Shown one piece after another: positions 16,221 to 23,786 of a DNA stretch of 47,301 nucleotides. The notes below the pieces were generated by a model that worked only from the letters and a program-made list of their open reading frames with translations, was not told where the DNA came from and made no database searches. Each line of letters opens with the position of its first letter. Positions within the stretch are counted from its first letter, which is position 1. The translations under genes were made by a program, and so were the position numbers. The DNA is from Ga0077555 sp031406575 (GTDB taxonomy: Bacteria > Pseudomonadota > Alphaproteobacteria > Rhizobiales > Hyphomicrobiaceae), in assembly GCA_031406575.1 (NCBI GenBank), contig JANOHP010000078.1, positions 1-47,301 on the forward strand, given 5' to 3'.

Positions 16221-17297
16221 TCAGACCCCTCGTCGCGCGTCGATCTCGGCGACCAGTCGGCGTACGCAGGGAATCAATTCGATCCCGTACTGTTTCGCAT
16301 CCTCCAACGGTTCATAGCCGCGGATAAGCAGGCTCGTGGCGCCCAATTCGTAGTATTTGGCGAGCGCGGCCGCGACCGTATCGGGCGTGCCGACGAGGGC
16401 CGTTGAATTGCCGCGCGCGCCGGTGGCTTCGGCGAGTTTCATCCACAGACAGGTGTCGTGCACCTCCCTTGCCGCAGCGGCCGCCAGCAGACGTTTGGAA
16501 CCGACGTTTTCAGGCGTCGGTGGCGGGCCGCCTCCGCGTCGGGCGTGCACGCGTGCGAGAATGGCGCGGGCCCGGTCCCAGGCTTTGGCGTCGGTCTCGG
16601 CGAGGATGGGGCGCGTCGACAGGCTGAAGCGCGGTTCTGGCAGGGCGCCTGCGATCGCCGCCGCTTTGACGCGCGCCATGAAGGCCGCCGTTTCGGCGAG
16701 CGGTTCGCCCCACAGCATGAACACGTCGACATGACCGCTGAGCGCGGCGATGGCAGCGTCGGAGCCACCGCCGCCGTAGATGGGTATGTGAGGGCTCTGG
16801 CGGCATCGAATATCCGCGTGCGCGCCGACAATGCGATAGAATTCTCCCGTGTGATCGAAAGGTGCGGTGGACGTCCAGGTGCGCCGCAGCACGTCGACAT
16901 ATTCGCTGGCGCGGCGATAGCGGGCGGCGTGGTCGGTGTGATCACCGTCTTTCGCCTGATCGGCATCGCTGCCACCCGCAATGATATGGACCGCGAGGCG
17001 TCCCGTGCTCAACTGATCGAGTGTCGCCAGTTTGCGCGCCGCGAGCGTTGGAGCCACGAACCCCGGACGATGGGCGAGCAGGAACGCCACGCGCTCCGTC
17101 ACAGCCGCAGCATGGGCGCCGACCATGAAGCCGTCCGGCGCATCAGCGTAGTAGCCGATCAAGACACGGTCGAAATCGGCGTCTTCGTGGATGCGGGCCG
17201 TGTGCGCGATCGTGCCGGCATCGAACGGGGGCCCCGAGGGGGCGATCACTTCGGAGGACACGCGCGGCGCGATCCATCCGATCATCTCGACGGGCAT
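16221..17297 (-). CDS. Luciferase-like (LLM) flavin-dependent monooxygenase, SsuD-like
   Basis: A 358-residue two-component flavin monooxygenase of the bacterial luciferase family. The pattern MIGWIAPRVSSE..., then HRPGFVAPTLAARKLATLDQLSTGRLAVHIIAGG and IPIYGGGGSDAAIA follows alkanesulfonate monooxygenase (SsuD) and relatives, which cleave organic sulfonates with reduced FMN from a partner reductase. No reductase or sulfonate transporter lies nearby, so the substrate is open. ATG 17297 with AGGAG 8 nt upstream sets the start. It follows the GATase-like hydrolase gene by 29 nt and is probably in its operon. Confidence 0.88.
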   Translation of the reverse strand: MPVEMIGWIAPRVSSEVIAPSGPPFDAGTIAHTARIHEDADFDRVLIGYYADAPDGFMVGAHAAAVTERVAFLLAHRPGFVAPTLAARKLATLDQLSTGRLAVHIIAGGSDADQAKDGDHTDHAARYRRASEYVDVLRRTWTSTAPFDHTGEFYRIVGAHADIRCRQSPHIPIYGGGGSDAAIAALSGHVDVFMLWGEPLAETAAFMARVKAAAIAGALPEPRFSLSTRPILAETDAKAWDRARAILARVHARRGGGPPPTPENVGSKRLLAAAAAREVHDTCLWMKLAEATGARGNSTALVGTPDTVAAALAKYYELGATSLLIRGYEPLEDAKQYGIELIPCVRRLVAEIDARRGV

Positions 17298-17326
17298 GAT
17301 CGGGCTCCTGTGTGGTCGGCGCGGCC

Positions 17327-18097
17327 TCACGCCGCCCGCTTGCGCTCCGCGATGGCCGCGCCGAAAGCTTCAAACAGCGCGCGGTTGATCGGATTGTGCT
17401 GCGGATCGTACTCCGCGTGCCATTGCACGCCCAGCGCAAATCCCGGCGCATCGGCGATGCGGATGGCTTCGGGTGTGCCGTCTTCGGCGACACCCTCGAT
17501 GACGATGCGCTCACCCGCCACGAGGATGCCCTGGCCGTGCAGGGAATTGACGCGAATGTGCTCGCAGCCCAGCAGGTTCGCAAACGTGCCGCCGGGCACC
17601 AGCGTCACGTCGTGACGGTCGGCGAACACGACGTCCGGGTCGGGATGGATCTCGCCGGTTTCGAGGCGCGTCATGCGATGGTTTTTGCGGCCGGGCAGCT
17701 CGCGGATTTCCGGGTGCAGCGAGCCCCCGAACGCGACGTTCATTTCCTGGAACCCCCGGCAGATGCCGAAGATCGGCACGCCGCGTTCGACGCAGGCTTC
17801 GATGATGGCGAGCGCCACGGCATCGCGCCGTTCGTCGTAGGGCTCGTGCCGGGCGTGGGGTTCGGTGCCGAAACGGGTGGGATGCACATTGGCGCGCGCG
17901 CCCGTCAACAGGATGCCGTCCACGACGTCCAACAGCGCATCGATATCCGTGATTTCGGGGGCGCCGGCAAACATCATCGGCAGCGCGCCAGCGACCTCCG
18001 CCACCGCGCGCAAATTCTTTTCGCCGACGACCTGCACGGTGAAGCGGTTATCGACCAGATACGCATTGCCGATCACGCCGACGACCGGTTTCGACAT
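17327..18097 (-). CDS. Class I glutamine amidotransferase-like hydrolase (PuuD/peptidase C26 type)
   Basis: A 256-residue cytoplasmic hydrolase. The triad is visible: nucleophile Cys113 in GICRGFQEMN, His227 and Glu229 in GVQWHAEYD. The GICRGFQ elbow and the length match gamma-glutamyl-GABA hydrolase (PuuD), which releases glutamate from gamma-glutamylated amines, but related enzymes take other gamma-glutamyl substrates. There is no other polyamine gene here, so the substrate is uncertain. It is the first gene of a two-gene unit with the luciferase-like enzyme and is divergent from the MaoC gene. Confidence 0.9.
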   Translation of the reverse strand: MSKPVVGVIGNAYLVDNRFTVQVVGEKNLRAVAEVAGALPMMFAGAPEITDIDALLDVVDGILLTGARANVHPTRFGTEPHARHEPYDERRDAVALAIIEACVERGVPIFGICRGFQEMNVAFGGSLHPEIRELPGRKNHRMTRLETGEIHPDPDVVFADRHDVTLVPGGTFANLLGCEHIRVNSLHGQGILVAGERIVIEGVAEDGTPEAIRIADAPGFALGVQWHAEYDPQHNPINRALFEAFGAAIAERKRAA

Positions 18098-18416
18098 TCT
18101 CTGCCCAGCTCCCTCGTTCGTTGCCGTCGCGCGGGACCTCGCGCCAACCCCCCTTCATGCGCAGGCCGGCGCAGCGGGTCAAGCTGGCCCTTTGCCGCTC
18201 GCGGGCTGGGGACCGCTGGTGGGGCGAGATCGGGCAGGCGACAGCGCGGGTGCGGCGTACCCCAGGCCTCCGGCGCCCGCCGTTGTCCCCGTAGGTCCTG
18301 TTCGCCAACCGCAATTCCCCGAAACGTGCTCCCGCCGGCCGCTCCAATCTCCCGTCTTGCACGGCCCGCGGAATGGCGTACGACGGTGCGGCACGCAACG
18401 AGAAAGGACCTCGCAG
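18098..18416. other. 319-bp divergent intergenic region
   Basis: GC-rich sequence between the GATase-like gene (leftward) and the MaoC hydratase gene (rightward). I see no gene, clear promoter boxes or repeats. Only the ribosome-binding sites at both ends are evident (GGGAG for the left gene; AAAGGA at 18403-18408 for the right one). Confidence 0.5.
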
Positions 18417-18905
18417 ATGGACGGCAAGCGCACGATCGTCGCCAGCTACGGGCGATATTTCGAGGATTTCGAGGTCGACGACATCTACGAGCATCGCCCC
18501 GGCCGCACGATCACGGAGGCCGACAACATCCAGTTCAGCTTGATGACGATGAACCGGCACCCGCTGCATTCCAATCGCGATTACGCGGCCAAAACCGAAT
18601 TCGGCAAGCCCCTGGTCAACAGCGCGCTGACGCTCGCCATCGTCACCGGCATGACCGTCGACGACATGAGCTTCAAGGCGACCGCCAACCTGGGCTGGAA
18701 AGAAATCAAGCTGACCGCTCCGGTGTTTCCGGGAGACACGATTTATGCGCGCAGCAAAGTCCTGGCGACACGCCCGTCCAAGTCTCGTCCTAACGAAGGC
18801 ATCGTCACCACGCAGACCGAGGGCTACAAAGCCGACGGTACCGTGTTCTTGTCTTTCGAGCGGCTGAGCCTCGTGCCCAAGCGCGGCCACGGACCGGGCG
18901 ATTGA
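18417..18905 (+). CDS. MaoC family dehydratase (enoyl-CoA hydratase 2-like)
   Basis: A 162-residue single hotdog-domain hydratase that adds water to 2-enoyl-CoA esters. Visible features: FEDFEVDDIYEHRPGRTITEAD at the start, the substrate loop MNRHPLHSNRDYAAKTEFGKPLVNS with the catalytic His, and YKADGTVFLSFERL. Asn stands where hydratase-2 enzymes have the catalytic Asp, as in the itaconyl-/mesaconyl-CoA hydratase-like branch (from memory), so a C4-C5 dicarboxylyl-CoA substrate is plausible. The start at 18417 follows AAAGGA by 8 nt. It begins a five-gene co-directional run that ends in methylsuccinyl-CoA dehydrogenase, which supports the substrate idea. Confidence 0.88.
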   Translation: MDGKRTIVASYGRYFEDFEVDDIYEHRPGRTITEADNIQFSLMTMNRHPLHSNRDYAAKTEFGKPLVNSALTLAIVTGMTVDDMSFKATANLGWKEIKLTAPVFPGDTIYARSKVLATRPSKSRPNEGIVTTQTEGYKADGTVFLSFERLSLVPKRGHGPGD

Positions 18906-18948
18906 ACTCACCCGACAGCGCCCCCTGCAAGCCGAGATGGAGACCCCC

Positions 18949-19239
18949 ATGCCCGCCTATGTCATCGCCGAAGTCGATGTGAACGACCCCGAAGCCTACA
19001 AACTCTACGCCGACAAGGCGCCCGGCGTCACACTACCCGCCGGCGGCAAATATCTCGCCCGGGCCGGCCACGTCGAAGTGTTCGAAGGTGAACCGCCGCG
19101 CTCCCGCGTCGTGATCATCGAGTTCGCCGATATGGAAAAAGCCCGCGCTTTCTATTACGGCAAAGCCTATCAAGACATCATCCCCCTCCGCCAAGCCGCC
19201 AGCCGAGGACGGCTGTTTCTGGTGGATGGGGCGAAGTAG
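18949..19239 (+). CDS. DUF1330 domain protein
   Basis: A 96-residue dimeric alpha/beta-barrel type protein of the DUF1330 family: MPAYVIAEVDVNDPEAY, then KYLARAGHVEVFEGE, RVVIIEFADMEKARAFY and the final RGRLFLVDG. The function of the family is not established. ATG 18949 is preferred over 18937 because GGAGA lies 5 nt upstream and family members start with MPAY. It sits 43 nt after the MaoC gene and is likely co-transcribed. Confidence 0.88.
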   Translation: MPAYVIAEVDVNDPEAYKLYADKAPGVTLPAGGKYLARAGHVEVFEGEPPRSRVVIIEFADMEKARAFYYGKAYQDIIPLRQAASRGRLFLVDGAK

Positions 19240-19270
19240 GCGAACACTCATGTGACATCGAAAGAGCCAG

Positions 19271-19447
19271 ATGGCAGAACTCGACAAAAATTTCGAAACC
19301 ATCGAAGAGCCCGAGCCGATCGACCCCGATCACTTATCTGCGGTGCTGGATGGGCTTGCGCAAGCACAGCGTCGCGAGTTTGCCGAACCAGATCAAGTAA
19401 GAGCAGCATTCCGCCGCTTCGTCGAGGATACGCCGCGAAACGACTGA
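19271..19447 (+). CDS. Small acidic antitoxin-like protein (58 aa)
   Basis: A 58-codon ORF: ATG 19271, TGA 19445, preceded by GAAAGAG. The acidic N-terminus (MAELDKNFETIEEPEP) is followed by SAVLDGLAQAQRREFAEPDQ and VRAAFRRFVEDT. The pattern L-x-x-L-x-x-A-x-x-x-E-F-A-x-x-x-x-V-x-x-x-F-x-R resembles the C-terminal half of small RelB/ParD-like antitoxins, the part that wraps the toxin. No toxin gene follows; the next gene is an acyl-CoA dehydrogenase 30 nt on. It could be an orphan or relic antitoxin. The resemblance is from memory and not proof. Confidence 0.5.
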   Translation: MAELDKNFETIEEPEPIDPDHLSAVLDGLAQAQRREFAEPDQVRAAFRRFVEDTPRND

Positions 19448-19477
19448 CCCCGAACACGATCTGCAAGGACCAAACCA

Positions 19478-20647
19478 GTGAGCAACACCGACATCGCCGA
19501 CCGGGCCGAGCAGGAAGCGCTCATTCTCGATGCGGTCGAGAAATTTCTCGCGCGCGACGTGGCGCCTTATGCGCAGAAGCTCGAGCACGACGATGAATGG
19601 CCCGCCGAGATCGTCGCGCGCATGACGGAGCTGGGGCTCTTCGGGTGCATCATTCCGCAGGAATACGGCGGCCTCGGCCTTGCGCCATCGACCTACGCCA
19701 AGGTGATCGAGCGCATCGCGCGAGTGTGGATGTCGGTGTCGGGCATCATCAACTCACACCTGATCATGGCGCGCATCGTCGACAAGATGGGCACGCCCGA
19801 GCAGAAAGCCCACTTCCTGCCGAAGTTCGCCAGCGGCGAAATTCGCGGCGGGCTGGCGCTCACCGAACCCGACACCGGCACCGACCTGCAAGCCATCCGC
19901 ACGCACGCGAAAAAGGACGGCAACAGCACCTATCGCATCAACGGCACCAAGACGTGGATCTCGAACGGCATCCACGGCTCGTGTTTCGCGCTGCTGGTCA
20001 AAACCGACCCCACCGCCGAACCGCGCAAGGCCGGGATCAGCATGTTCCTGGCCGAGAAAGGTCCCGGCTTCCGCGTCAGCCGAAAACTCGAAAAGCTCGG
20101 CTACAAGGGCATCGATTCCGCCGAGTTGGTCTTCGAGGACTATCCGATCGATGCGGCCAACCTGATCGGCGGCGTCGAGGGTCGTGGCATGGAATGCGCC
20201 ATATCCGGACTCGAGCTGGGCCGCCTCAACGTCGCCGCGCGCGGGGTGGGTGTCGCGCAGGCCGCGCTCGACGAGGCCGTGAAATACAGCCAGCAGCGCA
20301 AGACGATGGGCAAGTTCATCTACGAGCATCAGGCAATCGCCCTGAAGCTCGCCGATATGGTGACGCGTGTGACGGCGGCGCGGCTGCTCGTCGAAAATGC
20401 GGCGAAAGCCATCGACAAAGGTGAGCGCGCCGACTTCGAGGCGGGCATGGCGAAGCTCTTCGCCACGGAAGCCGCGCTCGAGAACGCCACCGAAGCCATG
20501 CGCATTCACGGCGGTTACGGCTACTCCAAGGAGTTCATCGTCGAGCGGCTCTATCGCGACGCGCCGCTCCTGTGCATCGGTGAAGGCACCAACGAAATCC
20601 AGCGCCTCGTCATCGCGCGCCGCCTGATCGAGAAGAACCGGATTTGA
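19478..20647 (+). CDS. Acyl-CoA dehydrogenase
   Basis: A 389-residue FAD enzyme of the acyl-CoA dehydrogenase family, making 2-enoyl-CoA and passing electrons to ETF. Visible: LTEPDTGTDLQAIRT (flavin and substrate contact), TKTWISNG, RKTMGKFIYEHQAI, RIHGGYGYSKEF and the C-terminal IGEGTNEIQR with catalytic Glu369. The start is GTG 19478 with AAGGA 8 nt upstream. It precedes mcd by 75 nt in the same cluster, suggesting a short-chain or branched acyl-CoA substrate. Confidence 0.93.
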   Translation: MSNTDIADRAEQEALILDAVEKFLARDVAPYAQKLEHDDEWPAEIVARMTELGLFGCIIPQEYGGLGLAPSTYAKVIERIARVWMSVSGIINSHLIMARIVDKMGTPEQKAHFLPKFASGEIRGGLALTEPDTGTDLQAIRTHAKKDGNSTYRINGTKTWISNGIHGSCFALLVKTDPTAEPRKAGISMFLAEKGPGFRVSRKLEKLGYKGIDSAELVFEDYPIDAANLIGGVEGRGMECAISGLELGRLNVAARGVGVAQAALDEAVKYSQQRKTMGKFIYEHQAIALKLADMVTRVTAARLLVENAAKAIDKGERADFEAGMAKLFATEAALENATEAMRIHGGYGYSKEFIVERLYRDAPLLCIGEGTNEIQRLVIARRLIEKNRI

Positions 20648-20722
20648 GCGGGGATGACGACCCGCCCAGCGTCCCCACCCCGTACGACGCGCACCAGCCA
20701 AACCCAAACAAGGCCGATCATC

Positions 20723-22399
20723 ATGAGCGAAGTCGAAGCCGTGCGAATCCGGGCGTCCAGCGCTGCGCGATTTGGGCTCCACACACAGGCATTGGACGAT
20801 GCCGACCGCCTTCTCGGGCGCGCCAAGTCGGGCGTGCGCGCGTTGCAGGCCGCCGCCGCGTCACCCGATGCCGAACAGCATTCGCTCCACGGACTGGCGT
20901 GGCTCGCCACCACCGTCGAAGCGCTGCGGCAGATGCTGGGCTGGGCGCGCCGCATCGACGGCGAAGGCCGCTTCGGCGAGATCGAAGGCCTGCTTCTCGA
21001 CATAGCCTTTGCTGAATATCTGGCGCAGATCGCCGGCGGCATTCCCATGTCGCAGGGTGAATACGTGCGCCTGCATCACCTCGGAATTCCCGATGGGGTT
21101 AAACTCGCGGTCGCCTTCGTTGATGGCGCCGTCGGCGAACTGATTGCCACCGGCTCATCGGAAACCAACAAGGCCCGCCTCGCCGCGCTCATCGCCGAGC
21201 ATCCCCAATCGACGACCTTCGGCGACAGCGGCATGGACGAGACCCATGCGGCCATGCGCGAGGAAATGCGCCGCTTCGCGCAAGCGGAAGTGCTGCCGGC
21301 CGCACATTCCTGGCATCTCGAGAACCAGTACATCCCGCTCGAGGTGATCGCCAAAATGAGCGCCATGGGCGTGTTCGGGCTGACGATTCCCGAAGAATGG
21401 GGCGGCATGGGGCTCGGCAAGGAAGCGATGTGCGTCGTCTCCGAGGAGCTGTCGCGCGGCTATATCGGCGTCGGCTCGCTCGGTACGCGCAGCGAAATCG
21501 CGGGCGAGTTGATTTTGCAGAACGGCACCCAGGACCAGAAGGAGCGCTATCTGGCGCGCATCGCCTCGGGTGACATCATTCCGACGGCGGTGTTCACGGA
21601 ACCCAACACCGGCTCGGACCTAGCCTCCCTGCGCACGCGCGCCGAGCGGCACGGCGACGTCTACCGCGTGTTCGGCCAGAAGACCTGGATCACCCATCCC
21701 GTGCGCGCCGATATGATGACCCTGCTCGTGCGCACCAACCCCGATGAGCGCGGCTATCGCGGCCTCTCCATGCTGCTCGCCGAAAAGCCGCGCGGCACCG
21801 ACGCCGACCCATTCCCTGCGCCCGGCATGTCCGGCGGAGAAATCGAAGTGCTCGGCTATCGCGGCATGAAGGAGTTCGACATCTCGTTCGACGGTTTCGA
21901 AGTGCCCGTGGCGCAACTGCTCGGCGGAGTCGAAGGCCAAGGCTTCAAGCAGCTGATGGCCACGTTCGAGTCCGCGCGCATTCAGACGGCGGCGCGCGCC
22001 GTCGGCGTCGCGCAATCGGCGATGGATCTGGCGCTCGGCTATGCGCTGGAACGCCAACAATTCGGCAAAGCGATCTATGCCTTTCCGCGCGTCGCCAACA
22101 AGATCGCGCTGATGGCCGTCGAAACGATGATCGCCCGCCAGATCACCTATTACGCCGCGCGCGAGAAGGACGAAGGCCGGCGCTGCGATCTGGAAGCTGG
22201 CATGGCCAAGCTGCTCGCCGCCCGCATCGCCTGGTCCAACGCCGACAACGCGCTGCAAGTCCACGGCGGCAATGGCTTTGCCCTAGAATTCCCGATCAGC
22301 CGCGTGCTGTGCGACGCGCGCATCCTCAACATTTTCGAAGGTGCGGGCGAAATCCAAGCCCAAGTCATCGCCCGCCGCCTGCTCGAGGGGGCGAATTGA
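20723..22399 (+). CDS. mcd: Methylsuccinyl-CoA dehydrogenase (ethylmalonyl-CoA pathway)
   Basis: A 558-residue acyl-CoA dehydrogenase with the ~165-residue N-terminal extension specific to (2S)-methylsuccinyl-CoA dehydrogenase (HGLAWLATTVEALRQM and AEYLAQIAGGIPMSQGEYVR). Mcd oxidises (2S)-methylsuccinyl-CoA to mesaconyl-CoA during acetyl-CoA assimilation. The catalytic domain shows FTEPNTGSDLASLRT, QKTWITH, LQVHGGNGFALEF and IFEGAGEIQAQV with catalytic Glu539. The start at 20723 gives the usual length and has AAGG 9 nt upstream; 23 codons of the longer frame precede it. Crotonyl-CoA carboxylase/reductase and the other pathway genes are not in this window. Confidence 0.92.
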   Translation: MSEVEAVRIRASSAARFGLHTQALDDADRLLGRAKSGVRALQAAAASPDAEQHSLHGLAWLATTVEALRQMLGWARRIDGEGRFGEIEGLLLDIAFAEYLAQIAGGIPMSQGEYVRLHHLGIPDGVKLAVAFVDGAVGELIATGSSETNKARLAALIAEHPQSTTFGDSGMDETHAAMREEMRRFAQAEVLPAAHSWHLENQYIPLEVIAKMSAMGVFGLTIPEEWGGMGLGKEAMCVVSEELSRGYIGVGSLGTRSEIAGELILQNGTQDQKERYLARIASGDIIPTAVFTEPNTGSDLASLRTRAERHGDVYRVFGQKTWITHPVRADMMTLLVRTNPDERGYRGLSMLLAEKPRGTDADPFPAPGMSGGEIEVLGYRGMKEFDISFDGFEVPVAQLLGGVEGQGFKQLMATFESARIQTAARAVGVAQSAMDLALGYALERQQFGKAIYAFPRVANKIALMAVETMIARQITYYAAREKDEGRRCDLEAGMAKLLAARIAWSNADNALQVHGGNGFALEFPISRVLCDARILNIFEGAGEIQAQVIARRLLEGAN

Positions 22400-22406
22400 G
22401 TTGACT

Positions 22407-22500
22407 GTGTCATCCCGCGATTTATTCGCGGGATCCAGCGCCCCGCACACTCCGACCCCAGCCGATGGATGGACCCCCGCAATAAATGCCGGGATGACAC
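22407..22500. repeat. 94-bp double-hairpin palindromic element (TGTCATCCCGCG family, copy 1)
   Basis: Outer ends GTGTCATCCC/GGGATGACAC are perfect inverted repeats. The left hairpin is ATCCCGCGATTTATTCGCGGGAT; the right one has CCCGCAATAAATGCCGGG. It lies 7 nt after the mcd stop. A second copy in opposite orientation is at 23483-23571. Either arm as RNA forms a stable hairpin that could end or protect the mcd transcript. Confidence 0.8.
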
Positions 22501-22616
22501 GTGTGATTTGAGGAAGCACACGACCCCCTGTTGCGGTTCAGGCTAAAACGATCGACGATGGTGGTTCGGGTCGGCATGCGCCGATCCATCAAGACAACTC
22601 AGGGGAGGACTGCGTC

Positions 22617-23459
22617 ATGCACGTCGGCGTCGCCATGTTCTGCACGGATTATGCGATGGCGCCTGTGGCACTCGCCAAGGCCCTCGAGGACCGCGGCTTC
22701 GAGTCGTTCTGGGTGCCCGAGCACAGCCACATTCCACTATCGCGTCAGTCACCATTTCCGCAAGGCGGCGATCTGCCCAAGAAATACTACGACGTGATGG
22801 ACCCGTTCGTCGTGCTCAGCGCAGCCGCCGCCGTCACCACCAAGCTCAAGCTCGCGACCGGCATCTGCCTCGTGGCGCAGCGTGACCCCATCCAGACGGC
22901 GAAATCCGTGGCCTCGCTCGATCAGATCTCAGGCGGACGTTTCCTGTTTGGCGTCGGCGCGGGCTGGAATGCCGATGAGATGGCCAACCACGGCACCGTC
23001 TTCAAGCAGCGCAATCAGATCATGACGGAGCGCATCGCCGCCATGCGCGAGATCTGGACGAAGAGCAAAGCGTCCTACGACGGCGAGCACGTCAAATTCG
23101 GACCGATGATGACCTGGCCCAAGCCCGTGCAGAAGCCACACCCCCCAATCTACGTCGGCGGCGGGTTGCCGCACGGGGCCCGCCGAGCGCTCGAATTCGG
23201 CGACGCCTGGTTGCCGCACGCGCGCCGGCCGGAATATCGCCTGCTCGACAAGTTGCCCGAGTGGCGGCAGATGGAGAAGGCGGCGGGACGTAAAGACGTG
23301 CCCATTACCGTGCATGCGGTCGAACACGATACCCAGCAATGGTCGGCCTATCGCGATGCCGGCATCGAACGCATCGTGCTGAGCGTCGACAGCGAACCAG
23401 CGGATACGCTGCTGCCCAAGCTCGACGCCTGGGCGAAGCGACTGTCGAGCGTGGCGTGA
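22617..23459 (+). CDS. Luciferase-like oxidoreductase, probable F420-dependent type
   Basis: A 280-residue LLM-fold oxidoreductase: MHVGVAMFCTDYAM, FWVPEHSHIPLSR, LKLATGICLVAQRDPIQTAK, GGRFLFGVGAGWNADEM and PPIYVGGGLPHGARRAL follow the subgroup annotated as F420-dependent (TIGR03619-like). Whether this organism makes F420 cannot be told here; FMN use is the alternative. GGGGAGG 9 nt before the ATG makes the start secure. It stands alone between two palindromic repeat clusters. The substrate is unknown. Confidence 0.87.
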   Translation: MHVGVAMFCTDYAMAPVALAKALEDRGFESFWVPEHSHIPLSRQSPFPQGGDLPKKYYDVMDPFVVLSAAAAVTTKLKLATGICLVAQRDPIQTAKSVASLDQISGGRFLFGVGAGWNADEMANHGTVFKQRNQIMTERIAAMREIWTKSKASYDGEHVKFGPMMTWPKPVQKPHPPIYVGGGLPHGARRALEFGDAWLPHARRPEYRLLDKLPEWRQMEKAAGRKDVPITVHAVEHDTQQWSAYRDAGIERIVLSVDSEPADTLLPKLDAWAKRLSSVA

Positions 23460-23482
23460 CGAGGCGCGAGTTCGTAGCACAT

Positions 23483-23571
23483 TGTCATCCCGGCATTTAT
23501 TGCCGGGATCCATCGCTCGGCTGGGTCGAGAGCTCGCGGCGCGCTGGATCCTGCGAATAAATCGCGGGACC
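23483..23571. repeat. TGTCATCCCGGC family palindromic element, copy 2 (inverted, right end cut)
   Basis: The left hairpin ATCCCGGCATTTATTGCCGGGAT corresponds to the reverse complement of the right arm of copy 1 (22407-22500). GGATCCTGCGAATAAATCGCGGGA matches the reverse complement of copy 1's left arm. The expected final TGACA is missing, replaced by the start of another repeat (23572). The copies flank the luciferase-like gene in opposite orientation. Confidence 0.75.
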
Positions 23572-23657
23572 GTTGGGTCAAGCTCTGCACGTCGCGCGAC
23601 CCGACAATTCCGGGTGTGCCGTGAATGTCGGGTCGCGTGGCCCTTGACCCGACCTAC
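23572..23657. repeat. GACCCAAC palindromic element, copy next to 23483 element
   Basis: GTTGGGTCAAG at the left and CTTGACCCGACCTAC at the right are inverted repeats. The middle (GACAATTCCGGGTGTGCCG, then GTCGGGTCGCG) corresponds to the centre of the copy at 42182-42269. It begins exactly where the neighbouring palindrome loses its end. Confidence 0.75.
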
Positions 23658-23786
23658 ATCGACGACGCTCATGGTGAGACATGACTGTCTTGAAGCTTTC
23701 GCAATGCCGTGTCACAGGCGAATATGGCGTGGGCTCTCGATGGACGATCTGTGAGCTTCTGGGTACGTGTCGCAAGAGGGATTTTC

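Noticed and set aside
22407..23657. CRISPR-like spaced repeats
   Set aside because: The repeats are palindromic intergenic elements, few and unevenly spaced, with no cas genes nearby.
23685..23715. Possible Pho box before phoX (CTGTCTT ... GTGTCAC)
   Set aside because: The two half-sites start 24 bp apart rather than the 11-bp repeat spacing of a Pho box.
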